Assembly: GCA_017962665.1 (NCBI GenBank)
Contig: JAGCUU010000032.1
Span: forward strand, 1 to 64,000
Reading direction: 5' to 3'
DNA length: 64,000 nt
From: Bacteroidales bacterium
Lineage (GTDB): Bacteria; Bacteroidota; Bacteroidia; Bacteroidales; P3
Shown in pieces: positions 35,370-44,365 of the stretch. The stretch's first letter is position 1. Each line of letters begins with the position of its first letter. Below the pieces are notes generated by a model. It had not been told where the DNA came from. It worked only from the letters and a program-made list of their open reading frames with translations, and ran no database searches. The translations under genes and the position numbers were made by a program.

Positions 35370-37061
35370 TTAAAATGATGTTGTCAGACTGAAAGAAAAG
35401 CCGTTGCATGCTGGAACCTGACGACAGACTCCACCGATGCAAATGATTCCTTCACGCTGTTTGCCATAACCTAATTGCAGGCGTGTTGCATTTTTGGTGT
35501 AGCCTACAGAGATATTATAGTAGTTTCCAATTCCGTCATGGTATGCATACTGGTCGCTTAAAGATATGAACCAGGCACTTGCAAAATTATATTCAACGAG
35601 TCCCATAATCCAATCGCCGCAACGTTTGTCATCAATGTTGGCATCATATTTGCTATCGCTACCCATCCATTCGGTTTCGAATCGTAGGACATTTTTGCGG
35701 TTTATTTTCCATGTGAGGTCGGCAATAGCCACATGATTGTGGTGCAAGTCGCCTTCGTGGCCTTCTGTTACGGGGTTGAAAATGACATATCCGTATGTGG
35801 CAGTCAGTTTTACTTTGGTGCTAAGTTTTTTTGCCACTTCTAAGCTGAGGTCGGCATAGTAAAGATCACCTGTGCCGAAAAATTTAGAAGTGTAACCATC
35901 GCTTCCAGGAGCATCAAGCATCGTACTGTCGACAAGTGGTAGATATATACCTTGTCTGTCCAAGGCTGTGATGGCGGAAGCGTTTAGGTGGAGATCGGTT
36001 CCATATTTGCCGCCGAGCAGAGTCCCTTTCTTAATATTATAAATAATATCACCTTGCAGTCCCATCTCTCCTGAGGTTTGAGTCTGATAAGGATACATTG
36101 AGAGGAATGCGTAAGTGTGTTGTTTTGTTATGGAAGGAATGTAGTTGATGTATAGAGTCTCTTTGTATTTGTCAGTTCTTACTGATCTGAATCCCATATT
36201 GTCGACTCGTTTGGCCTGCAGGTTAGCACTGAATCCTTTTTGGGAATAGCTGGCATTTAACCATAGAGCTTCGCCTTTGTGGTAAATGTAGCCATTTAGG
36301 TCGTTGGGATCTGCTCCCTTACGGGCATATTCACCAGACAAGTTGAATCCCCCGTGAGACAGGTCCATGCGTAAAGCATAAGATGCTACATTGTTGGGCA
36401 GATTCAGTTTAAATCCGTCGACATAAGAATTGATGTTTACTCCATCGCCATTTTCATATTTACTAACGAAACTTGCACCGAGGGTGAGTCGGGTCTTTGC
36501 CTCTTGTAAGGCGGTAAATGTTTCGTTGATGGTGATTTCTCCGTCAACGCCGCGAACCAATCCGCGAGACTCCCAGAAATAGCGTTGTTGTCCTATAAGA
36601 CCCTTCAGCGTAATACCTTTATATGGACGGTATAAGACGTTGAATCCGCGTATGGCATTGTCGATGCCAAGATATCGATCTTCGTACGAACGAAGTGTGA
36701 GGCCGTTGCCGAACTGTTCATAGAAATGACCTGCCGTTACGGCAAAATCTTGAGTTTTGTAACTGACGAAATAGTTGGCAATGCCCTGGCCTGCATATTC
36801 GGCACGGAAACCTTCAAGAGGGTTAAGGTAGGCCTCGTAGCGTATACCTGCACTGAAGTTGCCGTTAGTGTAGAGAATGTCTCCGCGTGCGTTGAGATGC
36901 ATCTGTTCAGGTAAGTTGCGAGATCCTATGACGGTGTCAAGTTTTGATGTCTGACCATCTATTTGAAAGTTTCCTGTAACGTTGCCTCCAAGGATACCCT
37001 GCCCATTGGACACAAAAGGGAATGCCAATAGGATAGCAAAGGGAAAAAGGTGTTTTTTCAT
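35370..37061 (-). CDS. DUF6029-like outer membrane beta-barrel protein
   Basis: A 563-residue protein with a signal peptide (1-20) and a regular pattern of amphipathic beta strands rich in Tyr and Gly, ending in NGFSFSLTTSF. The terminal Phe is typical of BAM-folded outer membrane barrels. Segments such as FAVTAGHFYEQFGNGLTLR and GFNVLYRPYKGITLKGLIG match the Bacteroidetes family I recall as DUF6029. No function is known to me. It lies between tlpA (7 bases) and omp28 (22 bases), so the three form a tight operon. Confidence 0.75.
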   Translation of the reverse strand: MKKHLFPFAILLAFPFVSNGQGILGGNVTGNFQIDGQTSKLDTVIGSRNLPEQMHLNARGDILYTNGNFSAGIRYEAYLNPLEGFRAEYAGQGIANYFVSYKTQDFAVTAGHFYEQFGNGLTLRSYEDRYLGIDNAIRGFNVLYRPYKGITLKGLIGQQRYFWESRGLVRGVDGEITINETFTALQEAKTRLTLGASFVSKYENGDGVNINSYVDGFKLNLPNNVASYALRMDLSHGGFNLSGEYARKGADPNDLNGYIYHKGEALWLNASYSQKGFSANLQAKRVDNMGFRSVRTDKYKETLYINYIPSITKQHTYAFLSMYPYQTQTSGEMGLQGDIIYNIKKGTLLGGKYGTDLHLNASAITALDRQGIYLPLVDSTMLDAPGSDGYTSKFFGTGDLYYADLSLEVAKKLSTKVKLTATYGYVIFNPVTEGHEGDLHHNHVAIADLTWKINRKNVLRFETEWMGSDSKYDANIDDKRCGDWIMGLVEYNFASAWFISLSDQYAYHDGIGNYYNISVGYTKNATRLQLGYGKQREGIICIGGVCRQVPACNGFSFSLTTSF

Positions 37062-37068
37062 TGCTTGT

Positions 37069-37566
37069 TTACTGATTAATCAATTCTTTGATTTTTTCGT
37101 AAAGTTCTTCTTCATCGCCCTCGACGAATGAGGTATGCTGCCATACAATCTCGCCGTTTCCATTGACAAGGAAGGTGTGTGGCACGTTTACAACATTCAT
37201 TGCACGCTTAAAATCCTGATTTTGGTCGAGATATATTTCATATTCCCATCCGTTTCCATCAACATGAGGCTTGACTTTTGATGCCGAGCGGGAATCGTCA
37301 ATAGAGATTGCTACCAGTTTTACTTCAGTTTCTTCCTGCCACTGTTCATAGAGCTCCTTGATAGTGTTGAGTTCTCGATTGCATGGCTTGCACCAAGTAG
37401 CCCAAAAACTGATAATCATTGGTTTACCGTTATTTTTGATAACAGAGGTCTCGACAGTTTTACCATCTATGGTTTTGATGGTGACATTTTCCGGGACTTT
37501 TGCATTTTGGGCAGAAACTAATCCGCATAAAAGGATTAAAAGTGCGGTGAAAAAAATTTTTTTCAT
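37069..37566 (-). CDS. TlpA-like periplasmic thiol-disulfide oxidoreductase
   Basis: A 165-residue thioredoxin-fold protein with a signal peptide (1-19, ending VSA). The active site is WATWCKPCNRE with C59 and C62. A cis-proline region (NVPHTFLVNGNGEIVWQ) completes the fold. TlpA/ResA proteins reduce disulfides in exported proteins. First gene of the tlpA-DUF6029-omp28 group, whose Omp28 member also has a C-x-x-C and is a natural candidate partner. Confidence 0.92.
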   Translation of the reverse strand: MKKIFFTALLILLCGLVSAQNAKVPENVTIKTIDGKTVETSVIKNNGKPMIISFWATWCKPCNRELNTIKELYEQWQEETEVKLVAISIDDSRSASKVKPHVDGNGWEYEIYLDQNQDFKRAMNVVNVPHTFLVNGNGEIVWQHTSFVEGDEEELYEKIKELINQ

Positions 37567-37680
37567 AAGTTATAAAGTGTTAAAAATTATATACTTGATT
37601 TTATTATAAATTAAAAAGGGAGTTGTATTTTAAAAGCAAATTTTTAAATTTATATGTTGAATAAAATCCTTTAGTATAGG

Positions 37681-38673
37681 TTATTTATTAGGTGGTGATG
37701 CATAGTTCAGTGTCAGTGATATTAATGCCTCGCGAAATTGGTTGTCAGGAAGTTGAAACAGATTATGTAAAGCTTTTTTTCGGTGTTCTTCCAGTGCGAT
37801 GATGCTTTTTTCAATGGCCTCTGAGGCATTGATAATTCCAATTATGGATTGAATGTCGTCATCAGTTATTGTTTCTTTATTTAGTATCGTCAGATGTCGT
37901 TCTCTTGTATAAGGATCACATTGGGACAGCAGATTTATTATCGGCAGTGTGCATTTGTGTTCTTTAATGTCGTTACCACAAGGCTTGCCAGTTATGTTAG
38001 ATGGAAGAAAATCCATGATGTCGTCTCGAATCTGAAAAGCCATTCCGAACTCAAGTCCAAATTGTCTGGCGGCATTCATTGTAGTATTCGACTTGTTTGG
38101 AGACAATGCAACACCTACAATACAACATGCCGAGAGGAGTGAAGCGGTCTTATTTTGTATGATTTCCAAATAGGTGGATTCTTCAGTATCGTATTTCCCA
38201 GTATACTGTTGTTGCATTAGTTCACCGACGCTCATGCTGATAACGGTTCGTGTTACTATTTGTGTTATCTCCTTGTTGTCTATGTCGTTGAGAATCTTCA
38301 TGACCTGGGCAAGATAGTAGTCTCCCATAAGTACAGCCGTTTTGTTTCCCCATATATTGTTAACCGTAGGGTTACCACGACGTAGGTCTGAATTGTCAAT
38401 CACGTCGTCGTGGATGAGTGTGGCAGTATGAAGGGTTTCAAGGGCTGCAGCAACAGTAAAAAGAGGATAACGTGCATCTGTTTTCAGGGGTAGACCGCAG
38501 CAGCAAGAGGTGAGTAAAGCGAGTAGGGGACGTAGTTGCTTTCCATGTGATTTGGATACATGATCTCCCACCATTCCGATTAATGGAATATATGAGACAG
38601 TCATTTTGTCAAGGGCTGTCTGGTAATGCTTGAGTATTGGGGCTACGAGCTGTTCTATTTCAGGAAGTGTCAT
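37681..38673 (-). CDS. Polyprenyl (all-trans) diphosphate synthase
   Basis: Chain-elongating prenyltransferase of 330 residues that makes the side chain of menaquinone. Both Asp-rich motifs are present: LIHDDVIDNSDLRRG (86-100) and FQIRDDIMDF (about 213-222). GKQLRP near the N-terminus binds isopentenyl diphosphate. Chain length cannot be read safely, but octaprenyl or longer is usual. Quinone made with this chain would serve NQR and FRD. It lies 27 bases after the hotdog thioesterase in a run of minus-strand genes. Confidence 0.9.
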   Translation of the reverse strand: MTLPEIEQLVAPILKHYQTALDKMTVSYIPLIGMVGDHVSKSHGKQLRPLLALLTSCCCGLPLKTDARYPLFTVAAALETLHTATLIHDDVIDNSDLRRGNPTVNNIWGNKTAVLMGDYYLAQVMKILNDIDNKEITQIVTRTVISMSVGELMQQQYTGKYDTEESTYLEIIQNKTASLLSACCIVGVALSPNKSNTTMNAARQFGLEFGMAFQIRDDIMDFLPSNITGKPCGNDIKEHKCTLPIINLLSQCDPYTRERHLTILNKETITDDDIQSIIGIINASEAIEKSIIALEEHRKKALHNLFQLPDNQFREALISLTLNYASPPNK

Positions 38674-38700
38674 TGGTTTCTCTAAAGTCTTGTTGTTTTG

Positions 38701-39111
38701 TTATACTCTTGTACCCGATGCTATTACAATGGCGACCTGGTTGTCCAAACTGTCATTTATTGAAATATGGAACACGGCATTTCGCTTGCCTTGACGGATT
38801 CGATTTGAGATGGCTATGAGTCTGTCACCTTTGCATTGGGATAGAAAATGAATGGTAGATGATGTTGACACCCATTGCGGTTCGTTACCTTCGGATAATA
38901 TTTGACTGTTTGCGGCAATGGCGAATACAAAATCTGCAAGGGTAAATAAAACTCCTCCCATAATTGCACCTTTGGCGTTACGATGAACGTCTCTTAGCGA
39001 CAACGAGCACTCCACATGGTCATTGTCGACATGTTCGATAACAATGCCTGTAAGGCCTGTGGCATATTTATCGTTCGAGAAGATATCGCGTGCCTTTTGT
39101 GTCAGGTCCAT
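38701..39111 (-). CDS. PaaI-type hotdog-fold thioesterase
   Basis: A 136-residue cytoplasmic protein with the hotdog core: HRNAKGAIMGGVLFTLADFVFAIAAN holds the conserved Asn/Gly/Gly-Asp pattern of PaaI-like acyl-CoA thioesterases, and STSSTIHFLSQCKGDRL supplies the central strands. The substrate is probably an aromatic or short-chain acyl-CoA. Next to a prenyl synthase it might serve menaquinone synthesis (DHNA-CoA thioesterase), but that is only a guess from context. Confidence 0.82.
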   Translation of the reverse strand: MDLTQKARDIFSNDKYATGLTGIVIEHVDNDHVECSLSLRDVHRNAKGAIMGGVLFTLADFVFAIAANSQILSEGNEPQWVSTSSTIHFLSQCKGDRLIAISNRIRQGKRNAVFHISINDSLDNQVAIVIASGTRV

Positions 39112-39120
39112 TTTTGTAAT

Positions 39121-40005
39121 TTAGTTGTTCAGTTTTAACTCACGGAGTTTATTGTAGAGTGTTTTGGAGACTTTGCATAGCGGCAGTCTCAACTGGTTGG
39201 TAATACGTCCTTCGATTTCGAGCAGAGCTTTAACACCGCTGGGATTGCCCTCCTCGAAAATAGCGTTGATGATGGGTAGAAGTTTGTAATGTAATGGTAG
39301 AGCTTTCTTTATATCTCCTTTTTGGGCGAGATGAACCATATCTGACATCTCTTTGGGGTAGACATTGGCCACAACGGAAATAACTCCGGAAGCTCCCATT
39401 GCCATCATGGGGAGAGTGAGGGCGTCGTCACCGGAGATAACTTTGAAAGAGGCTGGTTTTCTGCGTAGGATTTCCATGATTTGTGTCATGTTACCCGATG
39501 CCTCTTTTATGCCAATAATATTGGGGCATTCTGATGCAAGTTGAAGGGTTGTTTCCGCTGATATGTTGCACGATGTTCTACCCGGAACATTGTAGAGTAT
39601 TACAGGAACAGGAGAAACATCGGCAATGCTTTTGAAATGTTCTACAAGGCCTCGCTGTTGAGGTTTATTGTAGTAGGGGGCGACAGAGAGAATGCCACTT
39701 ATTCCATCGAAATTTGTTTGACTGATGGCGTCGGTGACAGCACGGGTATTGTTGCTACCCATGCCTAAAACTATGGGTAATCTGCCGTTTACGGATTCGA
39801 CTATAAATTGCAGGAGAGCCGTGCGCTCGCTCTCAGTCATTGTAGCAGCTTCACTTGTTGTTCCAAGTGCTACAATATAATCTACACCAGAATTAATAAC
39901 ATATTCTATTAGCTCCTCAAGTTTGGAAAAGTCAATGGTTTCCTGTTTGCGGAATGGTGTTATAAGTGCAACACCTGTACCAGAGAAGGGTTCTTTTTTT
40001 GCCAC
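39121..40005 (-). CDS. dapA: 4-hydroxy-tetrahydrodipicolinate synthase
   Basis: First step of the lysine/diaminopimelate branch: condenses pyruvate with aspartate semialdehyde in the cytoplasm. The 294-residue TIM barrel has the Schiff-base lysine K167 in IIGIKEASG, catalytic Y138 in VILYNVPGRT, and ALGTTSEAATM (usually GTTGE, here TSE) near 47-57. The length is normal. It lies 25 bases after the DUF6913-like gene and 9 before the thioesterase. Confidence 0.94.
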   Translation of the reverse strand: MAKKEPFSGTGVALITPFRKQETIDFSKLEELIEYVINSGVDYIVALGTTSEAATMTESERTALLQFIVESVNGRLPIVLGMGSNNTRAVTDAISQTNFDGISGILSVAPYYNKPQQRGLVEHFKSIADVSPVPVILYNVPGRTSCNISAETTLQLASECPNIIGIKEASGNMTQIMEILRRKPASFKVISGDDALTLPMMAMGASGVISVVANVYPKEMSDMVHLAQKGDIKKALPLHYKLLPIINAIFEEGNPSGVKALLEIEGRITNQLRLPLCKVSKTLYNKLRELKLNN

Positions 40006-40030
40006 GATGATTGGTATTAAATGATTAATA

Positions 40031-40588
40031 TTATTTCTTGATTATCTTTAAGTATTTGACTATTTGTTCTATGTAGTTTTTAAAGTCCATGGAGCCGTCG
40101 CCTTGGATTGTCATGTCGTACATCTCCATTATTCCTTCATCTGATTCTGAATCGTTGTTGGAATAGCCCACTTTAAGGTCTGCATTGCACAAGGTGGTGA
40201 CGTATTTGCCAAAGAAATTAGGTTGGATGGTGCTGTCAATCAGCAAATCATATTTATTATTCAAAAACTGGTCAATGACACCGTCTTTAGGCAGCCCCAT
40301 AAAGGAGAAGTCCTCTTTTTCGTGACAGATTGTAGACTTTGTATGTGTGAAGATGTAATTTATTTCATATTTGTAAGGATGAAATCCGATGATAAATATT
40401 GACTTGCCTTGACTTTCTTGTGCGGTGATAAAACGTTGGATTAGTTTCCAAAACTCCATATCGCCGACGGTGAAGATAAGTCCTATGGTTTTGATGTTGT
40501 CCCAGTTTTGTATTTTTTTTGTTCTGGGTTGTTGCATCAAATTGCGTATTTGACGTTGTTGATATTTGTTTTTTATAAAACCGTTCAT
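40031..40588 (-). CDS. Conserved Bacteroidetes protein, DUF6913-like
   Basis: A 185-residue cytoplasmic protein with no signal peptide or helix. It shows KTIGLIFTVGDMEFWKLIQRFI, then SIFIIGFHPYKYEI and KYDLLIDSTIQPNFFGKYVTTLCNADLKVGYS, an alternating alpha/beta pattern. I recall this as DUF6913; function unknown. The frame stays open upstream to 40732, but that extension lies inside rnhB. The ATG at 40586-40588, four bases past the rnhB stop, is the sensible start. Confidence 0.68.
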   Translation of the reverse strand: MNGFIKNKYQQRQIRNLMQQPRTKKIQNWDNIKTIGLIFTVGDMEFWKLIQRFITAQESQGKSIFIIGFHPYKYEINYIFTHTKSTICHEKEDFSFMGLPKDGVIDQFLNNKYDLLIDSTIQPNFFGKYVTTLCNADLKVGYSNNDSESDEGIMEMYDMTIQGDGSMDFKNYIEQIVKYLKIIKK

Positions 40589-40592
40589 TTTC

Positions 40593-41186
40593 TTAAAACA
40601 ATTCAAGTTGACGATATAGGGTAAAGGACTTGCGGTGTAGGGGTGTGATGCCAAATTGTTCGATGGCATCGTAGTGCTTGGATGTAGGATAGCCTTTGTT
40701 GCTGTCCCAGCCGTATTGGGGATAGAGCGCATGTTGTTGAGTCATGTACTCGTCACGGTATGTCTTGGCCAGTATTGAAGCCGCAGCTATCGACTGGTAT
40801 TTCCCGTCTCCTTTTACAATGCAGTAATATGGGAGATCAGTCTCGTTAACAAACCTGTTACCGTCGATAAGCAGTTCTTGCGGTTGTACGTTAAGTTGCT
40901 TGACAGCGAGGTTCATGGCGTGAAATGATGCTCGAAGAATATTAAGTTCGTCAATTCCATTGTTGTCTACCATAGCCACAGCCCATGCGATTGCATCGTG
41001 TTCAATCTGTACACGCAACTTGTTGCGTTGACTGGCGGTGAGTTTTTTTGAATCATTGAGCGATTCATTGCTATAGTCATTAGGCAAGATGACTGCAGCG
41101 GCATAGACCGGACCTGCCAGACATCCACGCCCGGCTTCGTCGCATCCTGCTTCGATCACAGATTTGTTATGGTATGACAATAGCAT
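40593..41186 (-). CDS. rnhB: Ribonuclease HII
   Basis: Removes RNA from RNA-DNA hybrids and misincorporated ribonucleotides. The 197-residue protein has the N-terminal catalytic block AGCDEAGRGCLAGPVYAAAV (D16, E17), a central Asp in LLIDGNRF, and SIAAASILAKTYRDEYM with the last acidic residue. The length is typical. It starts two bases after the DUF6427 gene and is followed four bases later by the DUF6913-like gene. Confidence 0.95.
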   Translation of the reverse strand: MLLSYHNKSVIEAGCDEAGRGCLAGPVYAAAVILPNDYSNESLNDSKKLTASQRNKLRVQIEHDAIAWAVAMVDNNGIDELNILRASFHAMNLAVKQLNVQPQELLIDGNRFVNETDLPYYCIVKGDGKYQSIAAASILAKTYRDEYMTQQHALYPQYGWDSNKGYPTSKHYDAIEQFGITPLHRKSFTLYRQLELF

Positions 41187-41188
41187 AA

Positions 41189-42154
41189 TTATGTGATTAT
41201 TGAACTGACTATTAATATCCAGAATAGTGTTTCACTGATCCAAGGACGTTTTCTGTCTTGGGAGAGGAAGAGATTGGCAAGGAATGCAAAAGGGATAGCG
41301 GCAAACTGCGTGTTAATGGTGAATATTTGGTAATAGAAGAGCATGACACTTGCTGCAACAAGGGGTAGTATAACGACGCCGCTGTTTATACGTTGTTGTA
41401 TGGTTTTGTCGTTGAGTGATGAGAGTAAGTTTAGCAGTGCAGCCATAAGCATTAATATGAATATTATGTTTGTGGCAATTTCTAATCCGTTGTCATAGCT
41501 TGTGACAACATTGAGGTTTGTGATATCATATTGCAGCAGTATGAAGTAGTAATCGAATTTATCAGAAAGAAAAGCATACGAAAAAAGAATGATTGACGGT
41601 GCTATCAATCCTAAAATTGAAACAATGAAAGCGCGCCAGTTGTATAACTTATAAATGACAAAAACCCCAAATAGTGGCACTATATACGTTAATGATGGCA
41701 TGTGGCACATGCCAGCCATGGCAACAAGAAATGAGGCATTGAAGTTTTTCTCAATATCCAACGACGAGCTACCCTCAGACAAAAGTTGGTTACATGCTGC
41801 AATAATGAAAATATTGGAAAAAAGAGTAGGGGTAATTGTCAGATTTTCGCTGCTCCAACTCATTGCAACCAGATACATCAGTGTTGGAAGCAGACTTCCG
41901 ACTTTTGACATTTTGTGGTTAAACAGCATTAAGTTTATCCAGGCACCTTCTATGAGGACTATCAAGAGAGCTATGGCACTCGCCAATCTGGGTAATGGTG
42001 AAAGAAGTCCGAAAATTATTTCGTAAATAGGAGAAAAATGCTCTTCATAAACAGGTGTTATCGGTGCAATAAAAGCCCTGACCCACAGCGCAATGGCAGC
42101 GAGTATTATGACAAGAATCTGTCCGATTGTATTGTTTTTGAAGAGCTTCAACAT
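41189..42154 (-). CDS. DUF6427-like polytopic membrane protein
   Basis: A 321-residue protein with about nine or ten hydrophobic helices and short loops. It begins MLKLFKNNTIGQILVIILAA and has a conserved-looking PLPRLASAIALLIVLIEGAWINLM region. I recognise this as the DUF6427 family of Bacteroidetes. Function is unknown, though its neighbours in other genomes are housekeeping genes. It starts one base after the S8 protease gene ends and is followed by rnhB. Confidence 0.72.
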   Translation of the reverse strand: MLKLFKNNTIGQILVIILAAIALWVRAFIAPITPVYEEHFSPIYEIIFGLLSPLPRLASAIALLIVLIEGAWINLMLFNHKMSKVGSLLPTLMYLVAMSWSSENLTITPTLFSNIFIIAACNQLLSEGSSSLDIEKNFNASFLVAMAGMCHMPSLTYIVPLFGVFVIYKLYNWRAFIVSILGLIAPSIILFSYAFLSDKFDYYFILLQYDITNLNVVTSYDNGLEIATNIIFILMLMAALLNLLSSLNDKTIQQRINSGVVILPLVAASVMLFYYQIFTINTQFAAIPFAFLANLFLSQDRKRPWISETLFWILIVSSIIT

Positions 42155-42155
42155 G

Positions 42156-44339
42156 TTAGTTCTTGACTACTTTTGCTGTACGTATTCCAGTTATGTCGTG
42201 TACACGAAGGAAGTAAACACCTCTCGGAAGTGTTGAAATGTCAATGGTGGCTTGGCCACTGACAGTCTGTTGCAGTATTTTGCGTCCGTCTGACGAGAAG
42301 AGTTCCATCTGCTCGGGTTTATTGCTGCCGGTGAGAACAGTGACATTGTCACGGGTGGGATTGGGGAACGCCACAAGACGTGGTGTAATATTGGATGCCT
42401 CTTCAACACTTAACAGATCGTAGGCGGCATTAACGGCATGGAGGGCATCAACCTTACCATGTCCCCATCGTACACTCACGCTGTCGTTGGCATGTAACAG
42501 ACCTGTTTGCATATCGTTACGTGCTGTTGAGAAGAGAATCTCGCGGATACGGTCAACACTGAGATTGGGGTTGGCTTGAAGCATCAGCGCCACCACACCG
42601 GCAACAGCAGGTGACGACATCGAAGTGCCGCTCATTGAACCCCATGTGTAGTTGCGACCATTGGACATCGCAGAATATACTGCGGGGTAGTTGCCGACGT
42701 TCTGCCAAGAAGAGATGGATGAAACCACAGACAGTCCAGGAGCCGATATTTCAGGTTTTGCCCTTCCGTCAAGAGTGGGACCATAACTTGAGAATGATGT
42801 TATTCCGCCAATATGCTGGCCATAGTCGGATGAGTGTGCTGCAACGGTAATTGTTTTGTTAGAACATCCAGGTTCACCGATACCATAATATTTGTCCCCT
42901 TTGACGCATTTTAATGTGCTGTTGTTTTCAAAGTTACATCCAGTATTTCCTGCATGATTCTGCACGTTACCCACATTCCAGATATTTACAACGGTCTCAG
43001 TGTCGGCAACACATTTCATTATCAATTTATAACCGCTGTTTCTACTAACATTAAGTAGTGCATGGGGGCGTCCGTCAAGAGGATTGGCACTTTCTGTCAT
43101 CACGTCAAAGCGTATGGTGTCGTTGTCGGCGACCACAAACGATTCGAGATAATCGATGTCGTCGTCCGTGCTGAAAAGTGGGGAATCGAAAATCATGGAA
43201 ATGTCAGTGTTTTTCGCCAGGCTGAAACCAACTTTGAATCCTTTGGGTTGCTGTCCTTCTTCGGCAGGTTCTCCCCAATAGATGAGAGCCTGGCCTATGC
43301 CGCCGCTAAGGTATGTGGCAATGGATCTAAGAGTGTCGTTGTTGCCGAAATAGTGCTGAATATGATAGTTGCAATCTCCATTGTTGCCGCCACTGGTAAC
43401 AAATACTATGCCCGAATCGGAATAAGCGTCTATGGCTTGGCTTACATATGAGGTACCGTCGAGCGTGCTGAATGTATACATGCCCCAGCTACCGTTAATG
43501 ACCAGACGTTTGCCTTCATCTTGGGCCACTCTTTTCATCCATGCCACCTGGTCGAGCCATGAGGCCTCGTCAAGATACCACGAACCCAACAGAAATTGAG
43601 CTTTGGGTGCTTGTCCTATTACATGACCGTCGTTGGTGCCATTGCCTCCACAGATGCCAGCTACATGGGTTCCATGTGTGCCATAGTTGTATAAGCCGGA
43701 TGTGTCGCCTTTTGCAGTCTTGAGTTCATCATAGGTGGTATATTCGGTGCCGTAGTCGAAACCGTCTGGAGCAGGTCCCGAGAGTTTGAATTGATCCCAG
43801 GCACGCAGGATGCGTGGATTGCTTTTCTTGTTAAGGTTGGGATGGGTGTAGTCAAACCCCCAGTCTGTTATGCCGATAATAACCCCTTCACCGTTGAAAG
43901 GCATAGGCACACCCAAACCAGCCTGGACGCTGTCGGTACGTGTATCTTCGCGAGTCTTGTCCATCATTGGAGCAACGCGATGTGCAACGCTGAACGATAT
44001 GATACCTTTGCATTTTTCAAGACATTGTAACTTGTCTACAGGTGCACGCATTGAGACTATGGAAGCAACTCTCGAAGTGACTTTTATACCATCCGATTCC
44101 AACTTGGAAGCATCAAACGTATTGTCGACTTTGGCTACTACACCGATGAATGGTTGGCCTTTGATGTAACGTATCGGATAGCGGTCCACCAGTTGTTTCG
44201 GCATTTTTTCCACGCTTTTCGATGAGTTATAGCATTTTATCAATGCTCGTGTTTCAACGGAACTTTTGTTTTGTGCCGAAATGTTTGAGGTTACAAAACC
44301 GACGACAATGAGTAATACGGCATATTTTAGCTTTGTCAT
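42156..44339 (-). CDS. Secreted S8 (subtilisin-like) serine protease with T9SS sorting domain
   Basis: A 727-residue extracellular protease. After a signal peptide (1-22, ending SAQ) comes a prodomain-like region, then the catalytic triad: D159 in GITDWGFD, H222 in YGTHGTHVAG and the Ser of GTSMSSPAVAG near 570. A beta-rich insert lies between His and Ser. The last ~80 residues (FPNPTRDNVTVLTG, GRKILQQTV, GVYFLRVHDITGIRTAKVVK) form a T9SS type A sorting domain. It is the second T9SS-type protease in the window, so the genome should encode the PorKLMN/SprA machinery. Confidence 0.92.
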   Translation of the reverse strand: MTKLKYAVLLIVVGFVTSNISAQNKSSVETRALIKCYNSSKSVEKMPKQLVDRYPIRYIKGQPFIGVVAKVDNTFDASKLESDGIKVTSRVASIVSMRAPVDKLQCLEKCKGIISFSVAHRVAPMMDKTREDTRTDSVQAGLGVPMPFNGEGVIIGITDWGFDYTHPNLNKKSNPRILRAWDQFKLSGPAPDGFDYGTEYTTYDELKTAKGDTSGLYNYGTHGTHVAGICGGNGTNDGHVIGQAPKAQFLLGSWYLDEASWLDQVAWMKRVAQDEGKRLVINGSWGMYTFSTLDGTSYVSQAIDAYSDSGIVFVTSGGNNGDCNYHIQHYFGNNDTLRSIATYLSGGIGQALIYWGEPAEEGQQPKGFKVGFSLAKNTDISMIFDSPLFSTDDDIDYLESFVVADNDTIRFDVMTESANPLDGRPHALLNVSRNSGYKLIMKCVADTETVVNIWNVGNVQNHAGNTGCNFENNSTLKCVKGDKYYGIGEPGCSNKTITVAAHSSDYGQHIGGITSFSSYGPTLDGRAKPEISAPGLSVVSSISSWQNVGNYPAVYSAMSNGRNYTWGSMSGTSMSSPAVAGVVALMLQANPNLSVDRIREILFSTARNDMQTGLLHANDSVSVRWGHGKVDALHAVNAAYDLLSVEEASNITPRLVAFPNPTRDNVTVLTGSNKPEQMELFSSDGRKILQQTVSGQATIDISTLPRGVYFLRVHDITGIRTAKVVKN

Positions 44340-44365
44340 GGGATTATTTGTGTGTTTTATATGAG

